Of a DNA stretch of 64,000 bases, positions 11,701 through 23,583 are shown piece by piece (the first letter of the stretch is position 1; every line of letters begins with the position of its first letter). Source of the stretch: Aspergillus flavus. Lineage: Eukaryota > Ascomycota > Eurotiomycetes > Eurotiales > Aspergillaceae. Under the pieces are notes generated by a model, which worked only from the letters and a program-made list of their open reading frames with translations, was not told the origin of the DNA and ran no database searches. The stretch is taken from positions 868,001 through 932,000 of the forward strand of contig NC_092403.1 in assembly GCF_009017415.1 (NCBI RefSeq), written 5' to 3'. A program made the position numbers and the translations under genes.

Positions 11701-13336
11701 TTATACAGAGTTGGAGTTGTCAGCGCAAGACCAAACACCCGATCCACCATTAGTCCTGAAAGAGTCAATAATCCCAACAACAGACCCATATGTGCCAGCC
11801 ACCATCAAAAATGTGCCGCAGACAACAACAAAGACGTTCCAGCATACTCCGAGGGTCCACTTATGCGATCGCTGTTCTCTCCCCCTGTTCCAATTATCAT
11901 ACAACCACATGCAACCACTCGGTTGGAAACTCTGTAGCGTTCCCAGCAAAGCCCCGATAAAAGAGATGAGACTATCAAAATTAGGAATGGCACTTGCAAT
12001 AATGTACGCAACGACAGCAACACCCAGGACACAGCCAATCCAGGTCCCCCAGTGCACAAGTGTATTCGCGACAAGGTGTTTCGACCCTCGCAGCATTCGG
12101 ACAAAGAAATGCTTGCTCGCCAGCTATGCATATGTCAATTACCGTTCACTTTAGGGACTGGAGTAACAGATAATAGTGCCTTACATGCGTACAGATCGTT
12201 GCACTCGCTAATAGACCCGGAAGAGAAATGCCATAGGCAATCTGTTTAATCAACCTTCCCGCGGAACCAAGGGCAGGCGAGGCAACGTAGGATCCGCAGT
12301 AGTAGTACACCACGATCCCAATTGTCACGTAGATCACTGTGACAACGGTTTGGCATGCGACTAAGGACTTTGTGTAGTGACGAGGATCACGCATTTCGGC
12401 TATGATCGGGAAGAAAAAAGGTACACCGCCGTAGGCAAAGATGAGGGTACAAATTGCTGATATTCCATCGGCGAAGCTGGGATTATTGACAATTTGATAG
12501 TCTGAAACCCATGGGCCTGGCGGTGCGGCATAAGGGCGGTCCTCTACGCCGACCCCGATTGTGACGATGAGGACTAAAAGGTTTGTAAATAAGGTGGTAT
12601 ATCGAGAGATGCAAATAAAGGATTCTTACTGGCAATGAGAATACATGCCAACCCACCCCACGCAATAACAGTCACGCGGCTCAGAGTACGGATAATTGCA
12701 AGACAAAACACCCCAATAGCGGCGACAGCAACGAAGATAGTTGTGCAAGCTCCATGGGTTGAGATCGCATTCAGAGCGATCGAGATGCCAAGTATACCGG
12801 AAGCAGCAACAAATGTCAGATCTATATACGTATTTTGTTAGTTTTATTATAAGAGCTCGCACAGGTAGCTAACTCACAAAGAATGAATCCGGCTCCGAGG
12901 ACCTCACGTCCAACTGGGCCGAACATGAGCCCAGCCGCGTCGTCAATACCATACACTTCACGGTGGTTGAGCTTAAAGCTGCCGACCATGTAACTGCACC
13001 AGCAGTTGATAATCGCTATTGCAACCAGGCAAAGCACTCCAGGCACCAGGCCCAATGTATCAAATGCAGATGGGATAGACAGTACACCCAAGCCGATTTG
13101 AGTTTTCATCATTAGGACTGACGTTCCTACCCATCCTAGCTAAGAATTATCAGTCTCAACAGAGAATAAGAATCCGCATGACACAAGTATACATTGCGAT
13201 AATTAGGGCCGTCCCCTTCAATAACACCGAATACGGCATCTTCTGTCACAGCCGGTTTAAGATCCTCTTCGCCCACCGGGGACGGTATATTGGCCGCGGT
13301 TCCGATATCTTCTTTCTTCCTATGTATGATATCCAT
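11701..13336 (-). CDS. Amino-acid transporter, AAAP family (Aa_trans, Mtr-like)
   Basis: Membrane permease for amino acids, 469 aa, about eleven helices. Five exons (13336-13193, 13139-12878, 12821-12630, 12573-12185, 12123-11701) join in phase. Hallmarks are KTQIGLGVLSIPSAFDTLGL in TM1 and the middle helices with CTLIFAYGGVPFFFPIIAEM followed by RDPRHYTKSL, which are typical of fungal neutral/aromatic amino-acid permeases related to Neurospora Mtr. The hydrophilic N-terminus of about 50 residues faces the cytosol. The 3' end lies only 111 bp from the methyltransferase remnant on the other strand. Uptake of a precursor amino acid for a nearby pathway is conceivable but not shown. Confidence 0.9.
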
Positions 13337-14540
13337 ACTTTCGATAAGATTGAATGAGACAGGAAGTTACCAAAAGTAGACGGGAGGAGATTATATTTTT
13401 GTTTTCTTTCTCACGGTCCCATACTCCGGAGTCATGGACTTCTTCCGTCCCCAACCCCAGGTTCTCCACAGTGGATACTTACCATTTGAGATTTTTATCG
13501 CGTAAGACAAACCAATTGCCGATAAGATACACTATTTCTCAACGTGGAGTCAATTCGTACACGAATAAAAGTTTCAACAATCCTACACCGCACGGTAGAG
13601 TTCGTGCGGCATAAGTCTACAAATGCCGGAAGTTCCGTGACCGGAGGTCCATCACCAGCGATATAGGGCTTAACCCGGCTTTTCACCGGCAGATTAAATC
13701 TGGGTACATAATAGTTTCTGATTTACTATATTAAAACGTTGGCTGCTCATGCAATATTATATAACTTGATCTCCTGACTGATTAGATTACAATTTGATCC
13801 CTTCAAGTTGAAAGTCATTAGGCTTCAAGTATTTACTTCAAGTATGGGGAACTACTAGAGTGAGTGTTCTTCAGGTTGGCGGGCTTGAGATTTTGTTCCC
13901 GACCTCGGCCCGAAGACCAATTCAAATATAGACCATCTTAGTCTCACCTTTCAAGATCTATCAGTGGGGAAAGTGATAGCTATGCACATCTATTGGATTT
14001 GAAACTACGATGGTGGCAATTTTCCACAGTAGAGGACGTTGCATTGACGCGATTGTAGGCTGTGCGAAGACAAAGAGTGTCGCACCGATGATATCTTTGC
14101 ATCACACGTAGGCACTTTGCTCTCTTTCCTGTGTCCCTATATGTGTTGAGCGAATTTCGTATCATAGTGTCGGGTAGAAGAAGACCGGTAAGTGGAGAAT
14201 GTGATCTTGATGGCGCGTTTGCGAAAGCGGGAAAGATATATAAACAAGCGTGAGGTACTTGCAAGCTACCCACAAATGCTTTACCCTGGGAGAGTTTCAA
14301 ACAGCCAGCTACTTAGAGGGGGTTAATTCCCTAGGCGGTCAAGTTAGAAATAATTTGTAAACTTCGGTCACAGTGTGAAGTCAATGACAATTTTTCTTGT
14401 ATGTACAACTGATGACGATCATCTGGAATGTCCGAGAGTCAATGTCTCCTACCGAAGCACTGTAGTGATGGGCTGAAAAAGGTGTGAATTCGAGTGCACA
14501 GACAAGTCTGCCGCGCGGATCTAACAGTCGAACTCGTCGA
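13337..14540. other. Intergenic region upstream of the amino-acid transporter
   Basis: It contains the transporter promoter near 13340-13480. Further right it is mixed AT-rich sequence with short open frames on both strands that show no family motif. The right end runs into the dehydrogenase relic. Confidence 0.5.
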
Positions 14541-15316
14541 ATATAACTCAAAATATTATCGGCCACTCGAGTTATGTGGTAACAGTCCATTCCTAACTTT
14601 CGACGACAGTGATCTTGACCAAGCCTTGGCTGTACTGATGATTTTAAAATGGCGTACGGCCGGACAGGCATGCACTCATGCCAACCGAGTCTACTCCAAA
14701 GTGGCGTTTACACCAAGTTCCTGTCCATGCTAGTCAACACCACAAAGAAAATCCAAGTTGGCCATGACGTAGCCCCTGGCACAACAATGGGGTAGTTGAC
14801 ATCAACTCAAGGCTTGGATAAGATGGAACGGCACATTGCTGACGCTACTTCCAAGGGTGCAATAGTTCCCTGTGGCGGGAAGACATTGACGAACCTACCT
14901 GGAAACCTTTTCGCGCCCACAATCATTTCTGGAATGATACCCTCCATGCTGACGAGTCAAGAGGAGATCTTTGGCCCTCCTCTGGGGCTGTATCGCTTCA
15001 AGACAGAGGAGGAAGCCGTCCAGATGGCAAATGATACTAGCATGGGCCTTGCCTCATACTTCTTCACCAAAGATATAAGTCTCACGTGAGGTTACTTGAG
15101 AGCCTTGAAGCCGGAATGGTGGGAAGAACACAGGTAATGCTGCCATTACCGACTGCCTTATACTGGTCTTGCTCACCATTCCATAGGAAGCGCCTCTGCA
15201 GCTGAGTCACCTTTTGGAGGTATCAAGGCTTCCGGGTATGGAAAGATGTCGCAATAGACGAGTAGCTGATTTCGAAGACTGGGGCTTTGACTGTTGAGCC
15301 TCTGTCGAAAGTTTAA
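14541..15316 (+). pseudogene. Decayed succinate-semialdehyde-type aldehyde dehydrogenase
   Basis: Pieces of an NAD(P)-dependent aldehyde dehydrogenase are readable in order: LELCGNSPFLTFDDSDLDQA, GQACTHANRVY with the catalytic Cys, then GVYTKFLSMLVNTTKKIQVG, IFGPPLGLYRF, ESLEAGMVG, SPFGGIKASGYGK and a C-terminal ISKTGALTVEPL. They lie in different frames, with a frameshift after NRVYSKV, an in-frame TAG near 14792, further shifts around 15085-15245 and a TAG near 15265. The first half of the enzyme, including most of the cofactor domain, is missing. The wording matches the SSADH branch. It is an old, non-functional copy. Confidence 0.82.
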
Positions 15317-15671
15317 TTCATTCACAACTTAATCATATCGGGTTGATCGCAATATTCCACGAGGACTGTTAGAGGGCGCACTAAAGTATACGCTACTTCG
15401 CTTCGTCAACTTCGTTGCGGGATGGAGTCGTGGTGGTGGAGCATCGTGTTTACTGTGCAGAATCTGAAAAGTTGTCGAGACCGGGCTTACTGCGTCGCGA
15501 TCCAATACTCCACGTGTCAATGAAACTGAGGAACTAAGGACTTTAAGACAGGAGACTGTTTCCCAGGAAATGTTTAGACCTCTGTTAATTTGCACTTGTA
15601 GATCCTGTGCACGGTGCGTGGTGCTTCAGTATGCACCATCTGAATATACCCCCACATTCCTCGCATTCTCG
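15317..15671. other. Short intergenic gap
   Basis: This gap lies between the dehydrogenase relic and the F-box gene 3' end. No coding or RNA signal was seen. Confidence 0.5.
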
Positions 15672-17087
15672 TTATCGATATTCCGTATCGAGTAGGTCCT
15701 CAACCTCTCTATAGTCTACCGACCAGGACTCAGGTGCGCTTTGGCCTATACTCTGCAGCAAGAGCCGCAGAGCGTTCCTATCCTCTTCATCACATTCCGG
15801 TGCCACTTTCTCATTATCCCGAGCATTACCGCGACCGGTCATGTACGGGCTCGGGCCATATCCGTCATAGCACACCATATACCGATCGTTCATGAGACCA
15901 ATATTGATGTTTGCCTCCTTCTCAAACGGCATCCCGTCCGACCAGCACGTTGTTCCCATGCGAAAGTGCCGAAGAAGTGGCAAGCGTGTCCGAAAGGTGT
16001 CAAAGAGATCATGCCATCTTTTTTCGTATGAACGGTAGTGTTTGCTCAAGCTAGGGCAATCCTCGCGGATTCGGACCTCCATCTCCGTTTTCTCGAAAGA
16101 ACAGCGTCCTATATTCTCCTTTGTAATACCTACATCATACAAGATCGTACAGTCATCCAGGTATAGCTCTGCAAGAGTCGCTTCATGTGAAACGATCCAC
16201 TCCACGTGCGCGTCCTGCGCGAAGCCGAAATTGCCAAGCGCTAGGGTCTTAAGCCGAGGGAAGTGAATCCCTTTAAGGTCCAGCTTCGGGAAGAATCCCC
16301 AGTAATTATCGCAATAAATCGTCAAATTCTCCAGCGATCCCATGGTGGGCTTCAGCCAGGCGAAGGGCATCTCTGCGAAGAACTCGTGGGGCTCGGGGAA
16401 CTCTAGATCCTCCTCTGGACTTGCTTCGTGGTGCTCAGTCGCTATGTTCAACCGGAGCGACTGAAGACCACACAGCACCTTAGCCATCATAGCGCGAGTG
16501 TCTGTGTCTTTAATGGTGAGATCTTGTAGATTACAGATCCCCAGCTCTTTGATGGGTACGTCCAAGGATGTCAGCCAGGAGAAGAACACGTGGAGAACTT
16601 CCTCGCGGTAGGTGGGCGGTTGGGGCCATTCGCTACGCCACATTTCTACTCCATCATCATCAACGCAACAATTCTTATCAAAGCGTAGCACGGTGCTTTG
16701 CACGTTCGGGAAGCGTTTGAGCTGCAAGATGGCGTCTTTGAATGGTTCAGTAAGGGTGCAATCTGGATCCCCCCATTCCTTGTATAGTTAGTTCTCTTGT
16801 TTGCGACTCGTGAAATATATATGGGCCAGTCAACCTACAGAGTCATTGTAACAGGTGTTGATGTAAATCTTCCTTACCAACGACCGCAATATCGTGTTGT
16901 TTGAGATGTTACGAACTCTTTCATAGCTTTCTTCGTCGGGGAACAGGTGCACGGTGTGGAATAGTTCCCGCGAGACAAATTGCGCCAGCGTGCGACATGT
17001 CTGGCGCAGCTGTTTTAAGGCCGATTGATCGATATGCGAGATCACTCGCGCGAGAAGTTCACCGGGCAGATGAAGGAGCTGTGGCAT
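15672..17087 (-). CDS. F-box domain protein
   Basis: Predicted substrate receptor of an SCF ubiquitin ligase, 451 aa. Two exons: 17087-16839 and 16778-15672. The N-terminal F-box reads LLHLPGELLARVISHIDQSA and continues LKQLRQTCRTLAQFVSRELF. It is followed by the wording usual in the expanded Eurotiales F-box families: after the splice EWGDPDCTLTEPFKDAIL, then LKRFPNVQSTVLRFDKNC, and leucine-rich stretches such as LKTLALGNFGF and ATLAELYLDDCTIL. The C-terminal half is acidic. Such F-box genes are numerous and fast evolving in these fungi, often in accessory regions; no target can be named. Confidence 0.85.
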
Positions 17088-18510
17088 TGTGGGATTGCAG
17101 GTCGGAGAGCGCGACTAGTAGAGTGATGGAGTGATGGGGTCACGCGCTATATAACCACGGCCCACAGAACGATCCGTCTACGGCAGCCTAAAACGGACGG
17201 TAGCCTACGGAGTAAATCGACAAACGGTTAGTACGTACAGTGCATATCCGTTATAGACACGCACAACATTTTAATTTGTCAATTTAGCCTGCCGTACGAA
17301 TTTACTCCAGCTGGTAAGTAGTATCCCACCGGTGAAAAGAAGAGTCGTGAAGATTTCTAAAATATTACAAATCTCCACCCAGAATAATGACCAGACGATT
17401 TAGAGACGAAAATAGTGTACACACAAGGATTCAAACCCACGCAGAGGGGACGGGTTACCGCTACCCCATATTCCCAACCCAGCGGAGAATCATTATCTCA
17501 AGGTGGAAACACTTGTATATGGACATCATTGGTAGAGAATAACATGGGGGTGCTATCAATATTTTGATTCCATTCTTATTTCACAGTCTGAAGACATTAT
17601 GACTGATTTACATGATCAGAAAAGATCGAAGCACGTTTAACTGTGCCTTCTTCATTATGGCCGCACAGGGAAATATAAAGAAGCCAAGGTGTTCTTGACA
17701 CCGTTCAAATCACCAATTACAATAGATGGCCGAGTTGAACCGGCATCGACAGACCACAATATCACCGACTATTTGTCCAACAGTTATACGTATAAGTAAT
17801 AGTCAATTCGTCTCGTAGATGCTGACTCTCGAACATCAGTATTGGTATAGACCTACCCCGTAGCACAATACTAGAACTGCTTCCTTAGGATGACTGTATG
17901 ATCCCTGTTCTTGAGATGAGAGGGAAACTGAGACTGGCGCCAAACATTCCAACATGCATTCAGCAGGCAGGGGGTTAGCCCAGCAATATCGCTTACAGTG
18001 TGCCGGGTGTTAGAAGGGTAATGATAATGTAGGAAGACCAGCGCACAGCGAGATATGTGTTTGTTATACGTCATAGTGGTTTCTGTACAATATTTGTACG
18101 ATCCTCTCCTTTATTAATGGGTAGGCGACCCGGATATCTACAACCATACTTATTCTAATTTTAGATTTATCATCGAAGGCTATGGGGTCAGTTTCTTGCG
18201 AACTTCGAGCGTGACCAAGCGTGACCTGGAAGTGATCGCGCTCTCCGAATAACTAGGTAATTGGTCAGTCCACCATGCATGGTTGTTTCGCAAGTTACGT
18301 TAGTTAGACGTGCGTTTAGGCCTCCTGTAGATGATCGGGTAGATGCATAAAGGCTGTTATCTAATACTTCTTGGGTTAAACTGGTATAGTTTGGCACACA
18401 TCACCTTGCCTGAAATTGAGCCCTGGGGGTTTAGTAACTGCATACATGGTATACCGGTTTCTGGAGTGGTATTCAACCCTTCTAACACTCCATTGAGGGC
18501 CTCGGACAGC

Positions 18511-18531
18511 AACAACAACAACAACAACAAC
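18511..18531 (+). repeat. (AAC)7 microsatellite
   Basis: Seven perfect AAC units in a non-coding stretch. Confidence 0.9.
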
Positions 18532-19992
18532 AGTCCCTTTCGCCGTCTTTCTGGTGGTCATCAGCTTGCTATCTTGCAAGCTCCTCTCAGCATCTTCGAG
18601 CATGGGCTGTCTTCCCTGAGTTAGTTTCGCCTGCCACCATCCCATTGATTATCTCAGGCACACAGCATTGCTGGGGTCACACATAAAAGTGGGCTGAATC
18701 CTTCCACAGAGTAACACCTACTCACCCTCGGGGGCGGCCCCCGTTATTTTTACGATCACGAGCCCGAGCCTCATATCAGACATCAATCCGACTCGCGGAA
18801 CATCGACTAACAAATTACCAATCGTAATAAGGGCATTAATCCTGGTGGCCTTGTACAGACACCAGTTACTCGTGTAGCGGCCCATATTCTCTACATATCA
18901 ACGACACCCGGCTAGATAATGAGAGGGAGGGTCTTACAGTTTACCCAGACTCTCAAGTACTGTAACTGCTCCGCCAATCCGGACATTGATACGGTGGCAA
19001 TTGGTACCTATGGTAAAAATCGGTGCTCGCCTTAGTGATCTTACCAGGTATGGCACCAGGTATGGCACTTCACAGCCCAGTTTGTGGCTGCGACAGATGA
19101 AGAGATGCGCCATCAATCGCGCACTCAGGCGTTCAATGTCTCGAAATTTACTGCATGTCCAACTTGAGGAAGTGCTACCATGGTGGTCTCTGATGTGTAT
19201 TTCTAACCTCCACAACACCAATTTTGATCCTTGCAAGGGCACAACCGTCCCATCAGCTGCAGAAACTCTTTCGGCGGCCATGACCAGTAGCATCTGCGCT
19301 TAGACGTCTTCCAAGATCAGCCCACTACCCGGGAGTGCATTCCCGGGAGTGCAAGTACCACTAGTCTAGGAAGCATGGGTACCGGCAATTTTTGCATTTC
19401 CCGCCTCTATCCCTTCCGTGTGACCAGTTGATTAGCTCTTGTAGGGGCTCATAATCAAATGATCCCCTTCCTTGGCCGCCAATCAACTAGTTGTACGTAA
19501 GTGAAATTTGCCACTACAGTCTGTTGTATGTAACTCTTGACCTGTAAGCTGCATATTGGTGCATACTTAGTAGCTCTTGGCAGAGGTGAAGGCTGGCGCG
19601 ATGTCACTATGCTGGAAGCCGTCTGACATCCAATCGTTAAAGCCCCGGCTGATCCGGCAGCAGTGGCCGGGCTTGCATACGGATGTGGCTGCGGTAGATT
19701 GTCTTCATGTAACCCTGACCCCGCATTTAAATCAGTGACATCGCCAATACATTGAGAAGCTGAAAGACATTGTTAATGTTGAGTGGCACCGGCTGTAGAA
19801 AGATGCACATCCGGCTGCAGCATACCTGATATACTCGGAGCGGGGATCCTGGTACTCAAGTGAGACATTCCTCCAGAATTGTCATACTCATGTATACCCA
19901 GAATGTGCTAGATTCCTCGACTACACGGCCGTTCAGTGTAGCGGTTACGTCGTTACTTCTAAAAATACTGCAGGAGGACGTGAAGCCATAGG

Positions 19993-19999
19993 TATAAAA
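19993..19999 (+). promoter_or_regulatory. TATA box of the LysM gene
   Basis: TATAAAA lies 94 bp upstream of the start codon at 20093, a well-placed core promoter element. Confidence 0.6.
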
Positions 20000-20092
20000 G
20001 CAGGCCAGTGACTGCATGACCAAGAAAGATGATCAACATAGCAACTTCAGCTTACACGATTCTACGATACAAGAAACTAAGTATCTAAAAAC

Positions 20093-20685
20093 ATGGTTTA
20101 CCGGACCACTCTTGTCCTGGGCTTGCTCCTACAGCTGCTGTCTGTCAGCGCTGGCACAACGCTCGCCACAACCACCACATCCTCATCAAAACATGAGCCA
20201 ACCCAACCAGGTATACCATCCAACTGTGACAAGTTCCATCTCGTCGCGGCCGGGGATCAGTGCGGTACCATCGAGGCCAAGTACGGCATCACCGACGCCC
20301 AATTCAAAGCCTGGAATCCTACTATAAACTCTGGTATGTCCTTTCTATCTAACCCATGGCATGCTACAACTAACTCTTGAGTTCCTTGATGCTAGGATGC
20401 ACCAACCTCTGGCTAGACTACTACGTCTGCGTCCACGTCCCGGATGACACGACGACGACAACAACAACGAGTAAACCACCCGGGCCCACGGACACTCCCG
20501 AGCCGCGAATGCCCGGCATTGTGAGCAACTGTAAGAAGTATTACCTGGTTAAAAAGGGTGATGACTGTTACTCGATCGATACTGCCGCGGGTATTACGCT
20601 CGCTCAGTTCCGCTCGTGGAATACGATGATTGATGCGGCCTGTACCAATTTGTGGGTGGATTATTACGTCTGCATAGGTGTTTAG
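20093..20685 (+). CDS. Secreted protein with two LysM domains (effector-like)
   Basis: Extracellular chitin/N-acetylglucosamine-oligomer binding protein, 176 aa. Two exons: 20093-20333 and 20396-20685. Residues 1-20 form a clear signal peptide. Two LysM modules lie at about residues 46-93 and 126-173; each begins NC(D/K)K(F/Y), contains AGDQC or KGDDC, then the GIT-x-x-QF-x-WN core, and ends CTNLW-x-DYYVC. Both carry the fungal-type four-Cys pattern. A Thr/Pro-rich linker of about 30 residues, likely O-glycosylated, joins them. There is no catalytic domain and no GPI signal. Fungal LysM proteins of this build shield hyphal chitin or hide chitin fragments from hosts; that function here is inferred from family. 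Confidence 0.92.
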
Positions 20686-21832
20686 TCTTAGTTGTTCCTT
20701 TTGCAAAAGTATGAGATACTATCTGTTGTTGTTCGGAGAGCGAGGGACTGATGGGTTGGTGAAGGCCTGTTTATGAGGATTCTTATTTGCGTTGTACTAC
20801 GTGGATCATGTTAATTCATAATGTGCTACGAGTCAGGATTTACTAATGAGGGACCTATAGTTAGCGCAAGGGTGTAATAATCGAGCTATATCCACATCTT
20901 GGCGGGGAGCAGAATGGAAACCAGAATTAGGTCTTGGTTAACGGGGATTATCGTATTTCCAGTTGAGTCGATAATGATTTATAATCTCAATGCAATTTGT
21001 GATGCACAATGCCTCTCACATTCAAGTCCAGTTTCTGAGCCCATTCCACAAATTCATAGCCATTTTCGAGCGTCGGATTATGGATAAATCATGATGAAGC
21101 GGGCATTGGATATCCTGTCACCTAATCATAACTGGCCTACTCGCCTTCATATCCGGAATTTCCCAGTCTCATTGGCTTAAATTTACCTCGTATATTTGAC
21201 ACTTATAAGGAGGATGTAGGATCATGGTCCCACGACATACTTGAAAAAGCTCTGTAATTTGGTAGATGTGGTTTCGGAAGAATAGGGCTTGATGGCATGT
21301 TCGTCTCAACCTTCCTTTGCGCATTCCAATCCATTTGTCCCTAATTACATATTTCTACATTTCTGTCTGGTGCCTGATGAACAATATGTTAAGTAAACGT
21401 CTACCATATGATTCGTTGCGTAAAGGAAGAACTAAAAGTTTCCCGGTCCATGTTAGCCAGCTGCGTCGTCTACATTGTCTTTATGTTCTAGTATAAGTAA
21501 CGGACTTGTTTGACTGGTTCCTCAATCTGACTAGTTGAGCTGACGCTATTTTGCTGATCTTGACTAGAGAGCGCCCGATAGCACGCGGTTATCGAACCAG
21601 TGTTGTAGTTAGATATGCAAATAGCGCATTTAGCATTTAACTAAACATGTAGAGGAGAGATTAGTGTCAAAAACTAAACCTGGAGCTCTTTGACGTTGAG
21701 AGTTGTACTGCAAGTGGAAGTCTAATACAATAGTCAGTATTAATTTATTTCCTACTAGTCTTCTGAATCTTTTCCTGTCTATTTAACAAAGACAAGCGCA
21801 TTTTGTAGATACAGAACATACCCTGTCATGGG
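20686..21832. other. AT-rich intergenic region
   Basis: Downstream of the LysM gene the sequence is AT-rich. I see no open frame of note, repeat or RNA gene. Confidence 0.5.
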
Positions 21833-22111
21833 TTAAGACTTCGGACCTTTTTCATACTCAGGCAACGCCCATTTCACCATCCATTCAGACGCAAGGACCT
21901 CCTTAGCAGAAGGCCGACTTTCAGGCTTAAAAGAAACCATTGACCTTAGCATCGAAAGAAGAGCGTCTCTCTCAGCTGGCTCAAATGGTGGCATCTTTCA
22001 TACCTGTCGAGGCTGCTGTACACTGTCTTCGAAACGGTCCTCAAATGATCGATACGACTCCCGATTTATCGGCTTTCCGTCCTCGCTACACCTTTTGTGC
22101 CGCGCATCCCA
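21833..22111 (-). pseudogene. C-terminal relic of a protein kinase (SRPK-like/CMGC type)
   Basis: One frame reads WDARHKRCSEDGKPINRESY and then SFEDRFEDSVQQPRQV, an in-frame TGA, and continues KMPPFEPAERDALLSMLRSM and FKPESRPSAKEVLASEWMV, ending WALPEYEKGPKS and a TAA. This is the last lobe of fungal kinases of the SRPK-like group, including the conserved Arg of subdomain XI (KPESRPSA). The catalytic loop and N-lobe are not found upstream. The stop and the truncation mark it as a remnant. A spliced surviving gene is less likely, because no AG acceptor precedes the first residue. Confidence 0.7.
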
Positions 22112-23219
22112 TTAGTTAGGGAACACACAATTACCTGATATACGCACGGTGTGGAAGATCTGTGACCTTGCAGGCAGGTGTTTCAAGGATAACCACCCCA
22201 AATCATCTTGGATCAACGATGTGCATTCGCGTATCCTGGACTGGGCCCTATATTGCTCTGGCTCGGCACGACATCCCGGGCCCTCATAAAGTATGGATGT
22301 GCCCCTTTTGAGAGCCTCTGGACCCACAGAATCAGTAGCTTCACAATCTCCCGTACCCTCATACCTGAGATCCGAGGACGAAGAGAAGATTGTAGTCACT
22401 GGGAAACAGTAAAGAAACACGAAATAACTCAAGAACGGCATTCTATCTCTAGTATCCTCTTCTGAGGATTCTCTTACGAAGAAATAGGCTACATGAGGGC
22501 CAATAGAATGTGGATTCTCTATGTAGTCACTACAGCGTAAGATATGAAGACAATTTAATCAAACCATAGGAAATGCCGAGACGGTACAGACACCAAGAGA
22601 ATACAGATATTGTATAGTATGGTAAGAGTTCCTCTTCGTGATCGATTCTTCGGAGTACCGAAATGACTTTTTTACACAAAGGAAGTCTGGTACGAGGGGT
22701 ATAAATACGCTGTAGGCTGACGAAGAGAGTTGATCCCTGGGCTTATTTTCTGTCCTATTGACATGACACGCCTTTGCTAACCAGAAAGAACGAAGGCTCC
22801 CACTTATTCCAGTCAGTGAGTTCTGCCTGGCCCAGCCGGTATCATATGATTTCTGGTCGCCGGAGCCGTAACTTTCACGGCCAGCATCGTAAAGCAGTGC
22901 CTCGAGAGCTAGCAAAAGGGGACTGGGATATCAATCTTGTGGAATTTGGTCATCACAGATTGTACTACTCTATGTACAGGTTGTTGATCAATGATATCGC
23001 AAACCCTGCATTCCGCTTTCCCGCCTTCTTCGCAAGTGGCATCTTGCATTTCACAAAGTCTCCGTTCATTGATGTCGAGCAGCACCCCGCGATAATAACC
23101 ACTGGAGCTGGAGGCGGGTTCGGATGTGCTCTTATCGCGCATAGCTTCCGCGATTTTAACCCATGGAAATCCACGAAGGCCCCACCTTCGAATCCACACC
23201 AGATAACTAAAAGAAATTC
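22112..23219. other. Region with unassigned open frames
   Basis: Minus-strand open frames at 22112-22441 and 22559-22915 and a plus-strand one at 22774-23304 overlap each other and match no family I recognise. They may be further decayed parts of the kinase or chance frames. No RNA gene lies here apart from the tRNA to the right. Confidence 0.4.
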
Positions 23220-23236
23220 AAAAAAAAAAAAAAAAA
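23220..23236 (-). terminator. Pol III terminator (T17) of the tRNA gene
   Basis: On the minus strand a run of 17 T residues begins seven bases after the tRNA 3' end, a very strong RNA polymerase III stop. Confidence 0.85.
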
Positions 23237-23243
23237 TAAAGCG

Positions 23244-23315
23244 TAGCATGTGCTGGTTTCGATCCAGCGACTTCCAGGTTATGAGCCTGGCATTCTTCCC
23301 CTGAATTAACATGCT
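23244..23315 (-). tRNA. tRNA-Met (CAT), initiator type
   Basis: A complete 72-nt cloverleaf: acceptor stem AGCATGT/ACATGCT (7 perfect pairs), D-stem ATTC/GAAT, anticodon stem CCAGG/CCTGG around CTCATAA (anticodon CAT), T-stem GCTGG/CCAGC around ATCGAAA, discriminator A. There is no intron. Initiator hallmarks are present: A1:U72 and the T-loop A54 and A60 (AUCGAAA instead of TTCGAAT). It departs from the eukaryotic initiator consensus in the anticodon stem, where the three G:C pairs are reduced to A29:U41, G30:C40, G31:C39, and in the D-arm, which is AT-rich with an A:U first pair. All stems remain perfectly paired. The gene is followed by T17. Confidence 0.9.
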
Positions 23316-23583
23316 GTGATTGATGAAAAGTATCATTTATATATATTCTATGAGTCAGTAGACAGCAGATGGCTACGAGTGCCGGCTTCGTCCGTTTTTG
23401 GAGATCCACAGGACGATCATTCTCGGTAGTTGCCTTTGAGACTACTTAATCTTCTTAAGGCAAGGCTCGGAGGAAGCCATCGTTCTCAGCGATGGTCAAA
23501 ATAAGGAAACGCTGGTGAACATACCGTTCGTTGTTGGATTGCGATTACCTCTTCTTACCAAGTAAGTCATTGTGTAATCCAGA
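23316..23583. other. Upstream flank of the tRNA and dehydrogenase relic
   Basis: No coding signal was seen here; the flank is just under 300 bp. Confidence 0.4.

Larger units (their letters stand above)
17088..20092. other. 3-kb gene-poor region
   Basis: No supported gene. A degenerate tRNA-like T-arm on the minus strand near 17430-17450 does not fold into a cloverleaf. A (AAC)n microsatellite lies at 18511-18531. The overlapping open frames at 18934-19303 on both strands show no family motif. The right end holds the promoter of the LysM gene. Confidence 0.5.

Noticed and set aside
17420..17500. tRNA-like sequence on the minus strand with GGGTTTGAATCC
   Set aside because: The T-stem has only about three pairs and no anticodon stem or acceptor stem can be built; at best a dead tRNA fragment.
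18934..19303. Open frames of 119 and 105 codons on opposite strands
   Set aside because: Mutual shadows without motif, splice context or promoter; neither reads like a protein.
22112..22441. Minus-strand frame starting with a hydrophobic, signal-like segment
   Set aside because: An ATG and a hydrophobic start are present, but the remainder has no recognisable domain and runs into the kinase relic; not supported.
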